NCBI GenBank assembly: GCA_001776335.1
Contig: MFAZ01000043.1
Coordinates: 74,971 to 91,209, forward strand
Origin: Candidatus Curtissbacteria bacterium RIFCSPHIGHO2_01_FULL_41_11
GTDB lineage: Bacteria; Patescibacteriota; Microgenomatia; Curtissbacterales; GWA2-41-24
Direction: 5' to 3'
Length of the DNA: 16,239 nt
Shown here: piece after piece, positions 6,046 to 13,357 of the stretch
Position numbering within the stretch: position 1 is the first letter of the stretch
Layout: every line of letters starts with the position of its first letter
Notes under the pieces: generated by a model
Told to the model about the DNA's origin: nothing
Seen by the model: the letters and a program-made list of their open reading frames with translations, nothing else
Databases searched by the model: none
Translations under genes and position numbers: made by a program

Positions 6046-8154
6046 TTATTCCTGGGCAGCGCTTTCGATACCTTGAGAGTTAAAATAATCGTCGGGATTT
6101 TTGACTAGAACGTCCCGAGGTTTTGAGCCTTCGCCGGGACCAACTATGCCAGCCATTTCCAACTCATCCAGGAGCCTAGCTGCTCGAGCATAACCGATTC
6201 TAAGTCTCCTTTGCAAAAGTGAGGCTGAAGCACGGTCATATTGACAAATAGTTCTGACTGCTTCCTCGAAAAATTCATCTTTGGCACCACCTGGCCCACT
6301 TGATCCTAGACCAACTTTTCCAATCGGCATAGTTATTACTTCTTCGGTGTATTCAGGAGCAAATCCGGATTGTTTCAAAAAGCCTATGAGATTTCTAATT
6401 TCAGCATCGGAGACATAGACGCCTTGAATTCTCATAGGTTTTGAGGCATCGGGAGGCACGTAAAGCATGTCCCCTTTGCCAAGCAATTTTTCTGCTCCGG
6501 GCTGATCGATAATAACCCTGGAATCCACCATAGAAGAGACATTAAAGGCAATTCTTGCGGGAATGTTTGCCTTGATTAAACCGGTTATGACGTCTACTGA
6601 TGGACGCTGAGTTGCAATTATTAAATGAATACCGGTTGCCCTGGCCATAGCGGCAAGACGGACTATGGCATCTTCGATTTCAACAGGAGCAAATTCCATC
6701 AAGTTGTGGAGCTCGTCGATGATGATAACGATGTAGGGAATAGCCTGGAATCCAGACAGCTCATTGTAACCAGCAATATTTCTAACTTGAGCATCGCGGA
6801 AGAGTTTGTAGCGTCTATCCATTTCGTTCATTGCCCATTTAAGCGCTGAGAGAATTTTGTCAGGCTCGACAATTACTGGGGTTAGGAGGTGGGGAATATC
6901 ATTATATTCGGAAAGTTCGACACGTTTTGGGTCAACGAGAATCAGCTTGACCTCCTGAGGACTTGCTCTAAAAAGAAGTGTTGCGATAATCGCGTTTATT
7001 AAAACTGATTTCCCGGAACCAGTGGTTCCGGCAATTAAAACGTGAGGCATTTTGCCGATATCGGTTATTACGGTGTTGCCGGAAACATCGAGACCCAATC
7101 CGACGGCCAGTTTCGATTTATTTGATCGCATTGCGTCATCGGAGAGAGCTCCCTTGAGGTTAACAAATTCAGGTGAAATGTTGGGGATTTCGATGCCGAC
7201 AAGAGATTTCCCCGGAATTGGCGCTTCAATTCTGACATTTCCCGTTGATGTTGCAAGGTTTAGGGCCAAATCATTTTGCAATGTTAAGATTTTAGAAAGT
7301 TTAGTACCGACAGGAATTTTCAGCGCATATTGGGTAACCGTCGGTCCCGGATTTACTTCGACTACTTCTGCATGAATTCCAAAGGCCTCTAATGTTTTTT
7401 CAATGGTGAGAGCATTCTGCTTTAAATTACCTCGATTGGCTGCCGTACCGTGGGAGTCGCTTAAGAGCGAGAGCGGTGGGTACTGCCATATTTGTGCTTG
7501 GCCCGGTGTGTTTACAACGACACTTTGACCAAGACCGTTTTCGTCTCTGTCTTTGTACTGGTTGCTTCTTGGTTTATAATTTCCTTCCGAAACTGATTTG
7601 GTGATAAATTTGGCCCTTGGTTTGAAGAGCTTGGAACTTATTGCTTTTACAACTGATGAAATTTTTGTGTAAACCGCTACTACTGCCGCAATTGCTTGAT
7701 CGGGGCTTGTGTTCAAAGTAACAATTATCGAGATTAGAAGTGCAAAAAACAAAACAAAGAATGCACCGGGTGCCGTAACCAGACCTTTGAAAACTGACCA
7801 AAGGGTAGACCCAAATAAACCGCCAGCCGTGCTTTTGATACCGGCCCCAAGACCAGATATTGAAAGCAGTGCGCTGGTGAGTCCTAAAAGAATATTGATT
7901 TTTGTGAATTTATTTTTGATTCCAATTAGTGGCAGACTCAAAAGAAGGATCAAAAAGGGTATAAGAAAAGTGCTTATTCCAAATAGCTTGTAAAAATTTT
8001 CCCGGAGACTAACTAATGCTGCTGCTGTGGTAAAAAAAGAGAGCAGAAGCAGAATAGCGCCTGTTATTACTGAAAATCCGATTATGGATGTGATGGTTTT
8101 TTTCTCCAGAGCGATAGGAGGAGTTTTAGATCTTCTGGTGTACTTTCTGGGCAT
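6046..8154 (-). CDS. ftsK: FtsK/SpoIIIE DNA translocase
   Basis: 702 residues, near the usual length for compact FtsK/SpoIIIE. Four membrane helices at about 20-48, 58-79, 85-106 and 124-147 anchor it at the septum. A short polar linker (170-245) replaces the long linker of E. coli FtsK. The alpha/beta motor follows: PGPTVTQYALKIP (269-281), Walker A GTTGSGKS (376-383), LILVDPKRVEL (404-414), Walker B YIVIIIDE (474-481) and ATQRPS (514-519). The winged-helix gamma domain (about 626-690, YDRASASLLQRRLRIGYARAARLLDELE) reads polar DNA signals (KOPS/SRS). It pumps chromosomal DNA through the closing septum. It has its own strong promoter, with a -10 eight bases before the ATG and no Shine-Dalgarno, and is followed by the RodZ-like gene. 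Confidence 0.97.
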   Translation of the reverse strand: MPRKYTRRSKTPPIALEKKTITSIIGFSVITGAILLLLSFFTTAAALVSLRENFYKLFGISTFLIPFLILLLSLPLIGIKNKFTKINILLGLTSALLSISGLGAGIKSTAGGLFGSTLWSVFKGLVTAPGAFFVLFFALLISIIVTLNTSPDQAIAAVVAVYTKISSVVKAISSKLFKPRAKFITKSVSEGNYKPRSNQYKDRDENGLGQSVVVNTPGQAQIWQYPPLSLLSDSHGTAANRGNLKQNALTIEKTLEAFGIHAEVVEVNPGPTVTQYALKIPVGTKLSKILTLQNDLALNLATSTGNVRIEAPIPGKSLVGIEIPNISPEFVNLKGALSDDAMRSNKSKLAVGLGLDVSGNTVITDIGKMPHVLIAGTTGSGKSVLINAIIATLLFRASPQEVKLILVDPKRVELSEYNDIPHLLTPVIVEPDKILSALKWAMNEMDRRYKLFRDAQVRNIAGYNELSGFQAIPYIVIIIDELHNLMEFAPVEIEDAIVRLAAMARATGIHLIIATQRPSVDVITGLIKANIPARIAFNVSSMVDSRVIIDQPGAEKLLGKGDMLYVPPDASKPMRIQGVYVSDAEIRNLIGFLKQSGFAPEYTEEVITMPIGKVGLGSSGPGGAKDEFFEEAVRTICQYDRASASLLQRRLRIGYARAARLLDELEMAGIVGPGEGSKPRDVLVKNPDDYFNSQGIESAAQE

Positions 8155-8162
8155 GCTCTAAT

Positions 8163-8191
8163 ATTATAACGAATTTTCTACTATAGGTCAA
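8163..8191 (-). promoter_or_regulatory. Strong ftsK promoter
   Basis: TTGACC (8191-8186), exactly 17 bases, then TATAAT (8168-8163). The -10 ends eight bases before the ATG at 8154, so the leader would be one to a few bases. The -35 is part of the palindrome at 8186-8210. Confidence 0.75.
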
Positions 8192-8210
8192 ACTGTTTCA
8201 CAGTTTGACC
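8186..8210. repeat. 25-bp palindrome over the ftsK -35
   Basis: GGTCAAACTGT (8186-8196) and ACAGTTTGACC (8200-8210) are perfect 11-base arms with loop TTC. Its position over the -35 makes an operator plausible; as RNA it would be a hairpin after the Lon-like gene. Confidence 0.6.
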
Positions 8211-8281
8211 TGCGCTCCTCAGCCACTTTGTGGCTTGCGGGGCTAAGGTCCAGGTTTCACAGTTTGACCTGCGCTCCTCAG
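8195..8281. repeat. 28-bp direct repeat, two copies
   Basis: An identical 28-bp sequence beginning GTTTCACAGTTTGACC occurs at 8195-8222 and 8254-8281. The first copy includes the right arm of the palindrome and the start of the TCCTC element; the second has lost the matching left arm (only GGTC at 8247-8250 remains). Confidence 0.9.
8212..8248. repeat. Palindromic repeat element, intergenic copy
   Basis: GCGCTCCTC, stem AGCCAC-TTT-GTGGCT (8221-8235), then TGCGGGGCTAAGG. Outer bases GCTCC/GGGGC can also pair. The same layout is seen at 15802-15838 with changed but still paired stems, and more loosely at 4535-4574. Confidence 0.6.
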
Positions 8282-8292
8282 ACGAGCAGTAA

Positions 8293-9345
8293 TTACCATG
8301 TCGGTAAATATTCTTTGAGATTTTGAGCTGTAAGATTTACTGCTGTTGCTTTTCCTTCTATTTTTAATTTGGCTATTTTTCGACATATTCCATTTATGGT
8401 TCTGTCCAGAGTTCTCATGCCCGCGTCAAAACCGAGTGGTCTGACAATTTGCGGCCAAACGTCTTCGCCAAAGCTTATATCGGACAGTTTTAATCCGGTT
8501 GCACTTACGGCTCTTGGTAGAAGATAGTTTTTACCAATTATTGTTTTTTCCTGATCAGAATAACTCGGCAATTCCATGACTTCCAGTCTATCTAAAACCG
8601 CTGTCGCAATACCGGGTGTATTATTTGCAGTTGCAATGAAAAGTACTTCAGAAAGATCTATTGGGAAGTCGATAAAATGATCCAAAAAATTGCTGTTTTG
8701 CTCGGGATCAAGAAGTTCTACCAAAACTCCCATAATGTCTGCTTTTGCCTCATCGGTGACGCGGTCTATTTCGTCTAATAAAATTACCGGATTTTTAGTC
8801 CCAACCCGTCGCAGCACTTTTACGATTTGTCCGGGTTCGGCATCCGGATAGGATCTTGATCTGCCACGAAGTTGAAGTGCGTCACCCATTCCACCCATTG
8901 GTATTCTTCCAAACTTTCGGCCAAGAGTTTCGGCAATAGAGTAAGCCATCGTGGTTTTACCTGTTCCTACGAGTCCGATAAAGAGAAGGGCCGGAGCTTT
9001 TTGTGAGTTGCTTTGTTGATTTGACTTTAAATTTACAACGGCAATATATTCCAGGATGCGCTCTTTTATTTTATCCAAACCATAGTGATTACTATCCAGA
9101 ACTTTTTTGGCGTTTTCTAATGAAAGGTTATCGGGGCTTTTTTTGTCCCAAGGAAGAGAAATAACCCAATCCAGGTATCTGGAGACGGAATCGTATTCCT
9201 GAGTAAAACTGGCACTTTGAGAAATTCTTAGAAGTCTTTCAACCAGGGCTTTTGCTTTTTTTTGAAGTTCCGGCGGAATAGAGCCTGTGGATAATTTTTC
9301 TTCCAGAAGTTTTATTTCTTCAAATTGGGCAGCATTAGAATTCAT
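8293..9345 (-). CDS. Lon-type AAA+ ATPase module without protease domain
   Basis: 350 residues against about 780-800 for Lon. It starts in the helical segment just before the Lon ATPase (PPELQKKAKALVERLL; RYLDWVISLPW at 56-66; HYGLDKIKERILEYIAV at 87-103). Walker A is GLVGTGKT (124-131), Walker B VILLDEID (187-194), sensor 1 ATANN (238-242), Arg finger LDR (251-253) and sensor 2 AGMRTLDR (308-315). The substrate pore loop YIGA of Lon appears as YPDA (166-169). The protein stops at KEYLPTW, where Lon would enter its Ser-Lys protease domain; the 138 bases left before ftsK cannot hold that domain in any frame. The LAN N-domain is also missing. It would be an unfoldase or remodelling ATPase. A TAGAAT box lies six bases before the ATG. 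Confidence 0.93.
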   Translation of the reverse strand: MNSNAAQFEEIKLLEEKLSTGSIPPELQKKAKALVERLLRISQSASFTQEYDSVSRYLDWVISLPWDKKSPDNLSLENAKKVLDSNHYGLDKIKERILEYIAVVNLKSNQQSNSQKAPALLFIGLVGTGKTTMAYSIAETLGRKFGRIPMGGMGDALQLRGRSRSYPDAEPGQIVKVLRRVGTKNPVILLDEIDRVTDEAKADIMGVLVELLDPEQNSNFLDHFIDFPIDLSEVLFIATANNTPGIATAVLDRLEVMELPSYSDQEKTIIGKNYLLPRAVSATGLKLSDISFGEDVWPQIVRPLGFDAGMRTLDRTINGICRKIAKLKIEGKATAVNLTAQNLKEYLPTW

Positions 9346-9351
9346 ACATCT

Positions 9352-9357
9352 ATTCTA
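9352..9357 (-). promoter_or_regulatory. -10 box of the Lon-like gene
   Basis: TAGAAT on the minus strand, exactly six bases before the ATG at 9345, within the 21-bp gap after the preceding gene. The -35 match is poor. Confidence 0.35.
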
Positions 9358-9366
9358 GTTTAAATC

Positions 9367-10341
9367 TTAACTTGGTAAAAGCTCCACTGAACCACTGAAC
9401 TCTTTACCATTGAGGTAAAAAGTCGCAGTTTTAACTTTCTCTACGTACTTGGTTAATTGTTGCTGGTTCCCTACTAAAAATTTCAAGGCTTTGTCTGCCT
9501 TGTGATCGGGTGAATTTTTAATGAAAAGCGCAAAGGAAACCGGAGTCTTGACATTAAAAATATTATTTTGGGGAGATTTTTGAAGCTGCTCGAGCTCCTT
9601 GGCGCTTTCGAGGGATGAGGTTATATATACCAAATCCCCGCTTTCGAAAAATATGTAGTTTTCTTCGTTTTGGGTATTTGTGATTTTGAGAAGATGAAAG
9701 GTGACATTATCCTGAGTTTCCTCTTTGTAGCTTTCAGCTGCAACTTTTAAGGATTTCAGCTTGCCGAAATCCGGTGAGAGTTCTTTACTAAATGCCAATG
9801 CGAAATCCGGTTTATCTCCAAAGAGTATTAAGTATTGTCCTTTTGTGTTTTTTAAGTTTTCGTCCATCCAGGTTTTAAAATCCTCCGGCAAATTTGTACT
9901 TTTTTTGATATACGGTAGCAGGTTTTGGCCAAATAAAATGACAGTCGTTGCATCTGGATAACTAAACTCAAGATCGTTTGAATAGGTATTCAGGTTTAAG
10001 GAAGTTTCCGTCGACCCTTTAAAATCGACTCTGTTTTTTTCAAAAATTAAGTTTGTTACGATCGGCGAGAGGTAGGCAAGCTTAGCAGACGATGTTCCGT
10101 CCAGAGTAAATTCAATACCATTCAGAATATTTTGGGGAATGTTTGCGTTTTGCAAAAAAGATTCTGCAAGGTATCGATCATATTTTGAAAGCTGAAAGCT
10201 TGCTTGAAATTTATTTTGGGAGGCTTTCAGTGTAAGGCTACTGCGAGGCTTAGAGGTTAAGGTAAATATGGCTATGGCTGTTAAAAAAATTAGTACGAGC
10301 GCCAATGCAAAATTTGTGTAACGTTTTGGAAATCGAATCAT
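9367..10341 (-). CDS. Membrane-anchored protein of unknown function
   Basis: 324 residues. Residues 11-29 (NFALALVLIFLTAIAIFTL) form a signal anchor after a basic start (RFPKRYT), so the remaining 295 residues should lie outside the membrane. That part alternates beta-rich stretches with helices (DATTVILFGQNLLPYIKK, KGQYLILFGDKPDFALAF, EENYIFFESGDLVYITSS, PVSFALFIKN). It repeats the theme 'hydrophobic strand, short loop, Asp/Gly', which recalls DUF3352-type proteins, but I cannot confirm that. No catalytic motif and only few Cys or His are seen. It lies between pnp (32 bases) and the Lon-like ATPase (21 bases). The ATG has a TATAAT eight bases upstream and no Shine-Dalgarno. Confidence 0.8.
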   Translation of the reverse strand: MIRFPKRYTNFALALVLIFLTAIAIFTLTSKPRSSLTLKASQNKFQASFQLSKYDRYLAESFLQNANIPQNILNGIEFTLDGTSSAKLAYLSPIVTNLIFEKNRVDFKGSTETSLNLNTYSNDLEFSYPDATTVILFGQNLLPYIKKSTNLPEDFKTWMDENLKNTKGQYLILFGDKPDFALAFSKELSPDFGKLKSLKVAAESYKEETQDNVTFHLLKITNTQNEENYIFFESGDLVYITSSLESAKELEQLQKSPQNNIFNVKTPVSFALFIKNSPDHKADKALKFLVGNQQQLTKYVEKVKTATFYLNGKEFSGSVELLPS

Positions 10342-10349
10342 TGAAATCT

Positions 10350-10355
10350 ATTATA
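10350..10355 (-). promoter_or_regulatory. -10 box of the membrane-anchored protein gene
   Basis: TATAAT on the minus strand eight bases before the ATG at 10341, in the 32-bp gap after pnp. No convincing -35. Confidence 0.4.
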
Positions 10356-10373
10356 TTCGTTTCGCTCATGTAA

Positions 10374-12593
10374 TTAATATCTTTTTCGGGGTCCGCGATC
10401 GCGACTTTGTCTTCTGTCGAATCTGCCTTGCGGTCTTCTTTGCGGTCTGGATTGTCTGTCTCCACTTGGTGATCTATCATTTTCATCTCCGCCGTCGAAC
10501 CTCATGGAAAGATTAAGCCTTCCCATGTCGTCTACTTCAGAAACTTTGACTTTGACAATCTGGTCGAGCTTAACAATATCTTCGACCTTTTCTACGTGAT
10601 ATGGAGCCATTTTGGAAATGTGAACAAGTCCTTCTTTGCCTGGTAAAATTTCAACGAACGCTCCAAATGGAACAATTCTTTTAACCGGACCCTCGTAGAC
10701 CTCTCCCGGCAGGGGTTCTTTGACAATTCCTTCGACCCATTGTGCTGCTTTTTGAGCTGCTTCGGGTTCTTTTGCACTGATAGTAACTGTTCCGTCGTCT
10801 TCAATGTCGACTGCAGCACCTGTGGTGTCGATAATCTTGTTTATAACTCTGCCACCAGAACCGATAACTTCGCCAATTTTGGAGGGATCGATTTTGACAA
10901 GAATAACCGTTGGGGCATATGGTGATACTTTCTCCCGAGAAGCCGGAAGGGCATTTGTCATCATTTCCAAGATCGAAAGTCTGGCTGCTTTTGCTCTTTC
11001 CAGGGCTTCTGCCAAAACATTTGTAGGAACACCGTTTAATTTGATGTCCATTTGGATTGCAGTGATTCCATTTTTAGTACCGGAGACTTTGAAATCCATG
11101 TCGCCTTGTGAATCTTCCTGATAAGCAATATCTGTAAGAAGAACATATTTAGATTTATCAGTTTTGTCGGTGATAAGACCAATGGAAATTCCGGAAACCG
11201 GATCCTTGATTGGCACGCCCGCATCCATTAGAGCAAGGGTTGATCCGCAGACAGATGCCTGAGATGTTGATCCAGCCGAGGAGAGTACTTCCGAAACTAC
11301 TCTTACGGTGTAAGGGAATTCGTCCTGAGAAGGAAGAATTGGGACTATTGCTTTTTCAGCAAGAGCACCATGTCCGATTTCGCGCCTACCTGGTGAACCC
11401 AAACGTTTAACTTCACCTGTGGAAAAAGGTGGGAAGTTATAGTGATGCATATATCTTCTCTTTGCTTCTCCTCCCATGCCTTCGATTAATTGTTCGAGAG
11501 ACGGAGATCCAAGGGTGGCAATTGAAAGAACTTGAGTTTCGCCTCTTTGAAAAATAGCAGAACCGTGAGTTCTCGGTAGAACCGGGACTTTAATTGAAAT
11601 CGGCCTTATTTCCTCCGGTTTTCTGCCATCAATTCTGATTTTTTTAGTGAGAACGTGTTTTCTCATAAAATCAGTGACCGCATCGTCCAAAATGTTTCCT
11701 AAAACTTTGGCATCTATCCGACCTTCTGTTGCTTCGTCTTCTTTTATGAATTCTTCTTTAAGCTTGTCGAGTGATTCACCAAACCAGGCTTCATCTTGAG
11801 CCTTGCCGGGAGTTTCAAGGTCTTTAATAATCTTGCCTTCGATAAAATCTTTCACCATTTTTTCGTGGACAGGGTCAGTTTTTTCCGGTTCATATTTTTG
11901 TTTTTCGCGACCGGCTTCTTTTACGAAGTCTTCAACGAGTTTAATTACTTGTTTGCCTGCCTCAACTGCATGTTCAAATGCTCCGGCCATTGTTTTTTCG
12001 TCGATTTGGTTCGAAGTAGCTTCGATCATGACTATTTCGTCTTTAGTTGAAGCAACTACTAAATCAAGATCTGAAAATTTCTTTTCTTCTTCTGTGGGAT
12101 TAACGAAGTAATCACTATTTTGCTTTCCAACCCTGATACCGGAAAGCGGACCGTTCCAGGGAATATCGGAAATTGAAAGCGCAGCCGAAGCTGCGATAAG
12201 AGAGATAACATCGGGATCGTTTTCGCCATCTACTGAAAGAACGGTGACAATTACCTGCACTTCTGCTTGATAATCCTTTGGGAAAAGCGGACGAATTGAT
12301 CTGTCGATCATTCTGCCTGTCAGAATTGCTTCTTCACTTGGTCTACCCTCTCGTTTAATGAATCTGGAAGTTGAAATTTTGCCTCCTGCATAAAGTCTTT
12401 CTTCATAGTCTACAGAAAGGGGGAAAAAGCCCATGTCCGGCGGCGCTTCTTTGGAAACTGCTGTTGCTAAAACGACCGTATCGCCATATTGGGCTAAAAC
12501 GGAGCCGTTTGCGTGTCCGGCAAGTTCTCCGGTTTCCAATACAAGTTTTTTACCTGCAAGGTCTAATTCCTTGCGTATTACTTTTGCTGACAT
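10374..12593 (-). CDS. pnp: Polyribonucleotide nucleotidyltransferase (PNPase)
   Basis: Degrades RNA 3' to 5' with phosphate and can add tails in reverse. 739 residues, slightly longer than E. coli's. Two RNase PH domains (about 1-230 and 315-550) flank a helical linker. In the second, the phosphate loop SSAGSTSQ (438-445) and the metal-binding residues corresponding to E. coli D486, D492 and K494 are present as D494, D500 and K502 (EDSQGDMDFK). The KH domain (about 560-610, IGEVIGSGGRVINKII) and S1 domain (about 630-698, GAFVEILPGKEGLVHIS) bind RNA. A basic Arg-rich tail (710-739) may add RNA affinity. It follows rpsO as in many bacteria, but with a 91-residue HTH gene between. The leader is about 110 bases and can fold, as does that of E. 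coli pnp, which is autoregulated. Confidence 0.98.
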   Translation of the reverse strand: MSAKVIRKELDLAGKKLVLETGELAGHANGSVLAQYGDTVVLATAVSKEAPPDMGFFPLSVDYEERLYAGGKISTSRFIKREGRPSEEAILTGRMIDRSIRPLFPKDYQAEVQVIVTVLSVDGENDPDVISLIAASAALSISDIPWNGPLSGIRVGKQNSDYFVNPTEEEKKFSDLDLVVASTKDEIVMIEATSNQIDEKTMAGAFEHAVEAGKQVIKLVEDFVKEAGREKQKYEPEKTDPVHEKMVKDFIEGKIIKDLETPGKAQDEAWFGESLDKLKEEFIKEDEATEGRIDAKVLGNILDDAVTDFMRKHVLTKKIRIDGRKPEEIRPISIKVPVLPRTHGSAIFQRGETQVLSIATLGSPSLEQLIEGMGGEAKRRYMHHYNFPPFSTGEVKRLGSPGRREIGHGALAEKAIVPILPSQDEFPYTVRVVSEVLSSAGSTSQASVCGSTLALMDAGVPIKDPVSGISIGLITDKTDKSKYVLLTDIAYQEDSQGDMDFKVSGTKNGITAIQMDIKLNGVPTNVLAEALERAKAARLSILEMMTNALPASREKVSPYAPTVILVKIDPSKIGEVIGSGGRVINKIIDTTGAAVDIEDDGTVTISAKEPEAAQKAAQWVEGIVKEPLPGEVYEGPVKRIVPFGAFVEILPGKEGLVHISKMAPYHVEKVEDIVKLDQIVKVKVSEVDDMGRLNLSMRFDGGDENDRSPSGDRQSRPQRRPQGRFDRRQSRDRGPRKRY

Positions 12594-12620
12594 TAAAAAA
12601 TTATTTATTGAAGAGTTTTA

Positions 12621-12669
12621 AGTAGTTAGAAATCGGATAGTGAGAATCAATTCGTTGATTCGAACTACT
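12621..12669 (-). promoter_or_regulatory. Structured pnp leader
   Basis: Outer arms AGTAGTT (12621-12627) and AACTACT (12663-12669) pair perfectly and enclose a hairpin with arms GAATCAA/TTGATTC (12644-12661) and a four-base loop, about 30 bases before the pnp ATG. No T-tract; processing or autoregulation is possible. Confidence 0.5.
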
Positions 12670-12706
12670 CAACTTCCAACAACCAAAACTCAATTCAACT
12701 TTTTGT

Positions 12707-12742
12707 ATTGTAACCTATAACCGTTAGGATAGCAACAGTCAA
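12707..12742 (-). promoter_or_regulatory. pnp promoter region
   Basis: Two overlapping options on the minus strand: TTGACT (12742-12737), 17 bases, TATAGG (12719-12714); and TTGCTA (12735-12730), 17 bases, TACAAT (12712-12707). A weaker AATAAT (12605-12600) sits six bases before the ATG. Confidence 0.45.
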
Positions 12743-13014
12743 TTCGATTGGCTGTCTTTATAATTTGCCCGGTGGCGTCCCGGCCGCCGCGTTTTCCCTG
12801 GTTGTTCCCTATAGGCAATTAATTCATCTAAACAGACGAACCATTCTATCCCTGGTTTAATCGCAGTCAGGTTGGCTTTTAGTATCGTTTCGAGCAGTGT
12901 CACATGGGAACGATCAAGGTGCGCTGCCACAGCCCTTAAGGGATAAAGACTCCGCCCTTCTTTTGTAAACAATGGGTCTGGTAGAAATGATTCTCTTTCT
13001 TGACCTGCAGACAT
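12739..13014 (-). CDS. Small helix-turn-helix protein between rpsO and pnp
   Basis: 91 residues, not recognised as a named family. The centre LYPLRAVAAHLDRSHVTLLE, then TAIKPGIEWFVCLDELIAYREQ, has the layout of excisionase/MerR-like winged HTH domains: a short strand, helix-turn-helix, a wing, then the 'WFV...DELIAY' end helix. A basic, Arg-rich tail (KTRRPGRHRANYKD) suits nucleic-acid binding. The ATG is one base after the rpsO TAA, so the two are almost certainly translated from one message and probably coupled. The 5' part of pnp's promoter overlaps its last codons. Codon use looks more GC-rich than in its neighbours (Arg/Pro/Gly-rich end). A regulator of this ribosomal/RNase operon or an acquired gene are both possible; I cannot choose. 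Confidence 0.72.
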   Translation of the reverse strand: MSAGQERESFLPDPLFTKEGRSLYPLRAVAAHLDRSHVTLLETILKANLTAIKPGIEWFVCLDELIAYREQPGKTRRPGRHRANYKDSQSN

Positions 13015-13015
13015 T

Positions 13016-13282
13016 TTATTTTGGTAGCCCTAATTTGCCAATGATATCCTTATATCGGTCTGGGGCTTTGCGGATGAGATAGTGAAGGAGTCTTCGGCGT
13101 TTGTTGATCATGGCAAGAAGACCGCGTCTTGAATGATCGTCGTGGCCGTGTGATTTTAAGTGATCACCGACATTTGAGATTCTTTGGGAAAGAAGTGCGA
13201 CTTGTACTTCCGGAGATCCCGTGTCTCCGGCGTGGGTCGCAAACTTGTCGATTACTGATTTTTTTGCACTTACTGTTGCCAT
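13016..13282 (-). CDS. rpsO: Ribosomal protein uS15
   Basis: 88 residues, the normal length for S15. It carries DTGSPEVQVALLSQRI (20-35) and the 16S rRNA-contacting stretch HDDHSRRGLLAMINKRRRLLHYL, both diagnostic. S15 binds helices 20-22 of 16S rRNA early in 30S assembly. It has its own likely promoter within and just after the end of the preceding gene, and a short leader of about 36 bases with a 14-bp tandem repeat. It is followed after one base by the HTH gene and then by pnp. Confidence 0.98.
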   Translation of the reverse strand: MATVSAKKSVIDKFATHAGDTGSPEVQVALLSQRISNVGDHLKSHGHDDHSRRGLLAMINKRRRLLHYLIRKAPDRYKDIIGKLGLPK

Positions 13283-13284
13283 TT

Positions 13285-13311
13285 TTTAGATATTAGACTT
13301 TAGATATTAGA
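13285..13311 (-). repeat. 14-bp tandem repeat in the rpsO leader
   Basis: TTTAGATATTAGA occurs at 13285-13297 and 13299-13311 (plus strand), separated by one base, immediately before the rpsO ATG. It contains no Shine-Dalgarno sequence. Confidence 0.7.
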
Positions 13312-13324
13312 TAATAGAAGTTCG

Positions 13325-13354
13325 ATAATACAATAACCAAACATCCCTGGTCAA
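13325..13354 (-). promoter_or_regulatory. rpsO promoter
   Basis: TTGACC (13354-13349), 18 bases, TATTAT (13330-13325), immediately after the stop codon of the DHH-like gene. The predicted leader is about 36 bases. Confidence 0.5.
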
Positions 13355-13357
13355 ATC

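Noticed and set aside
7017..7031. GGAACC-type palindrome in ftsK
   Set aside because: It falls on the Walker A codons (AGTTGSGK), so the sequence is explained by the protein.
8155..8292. Hidden or frameshifted Lon protease domain after the AAA+ module
   Set aside because: Only 138 bases are available and they consist of repeats and a promoter; about 600 bases would be needed.
10250..10486. 78-codon minus-strand frame across the end of pnp
   Set aside because: It overlaps the last part of pnp and the start of the next gene in another frame; a shadow of the Arg-rich tail.
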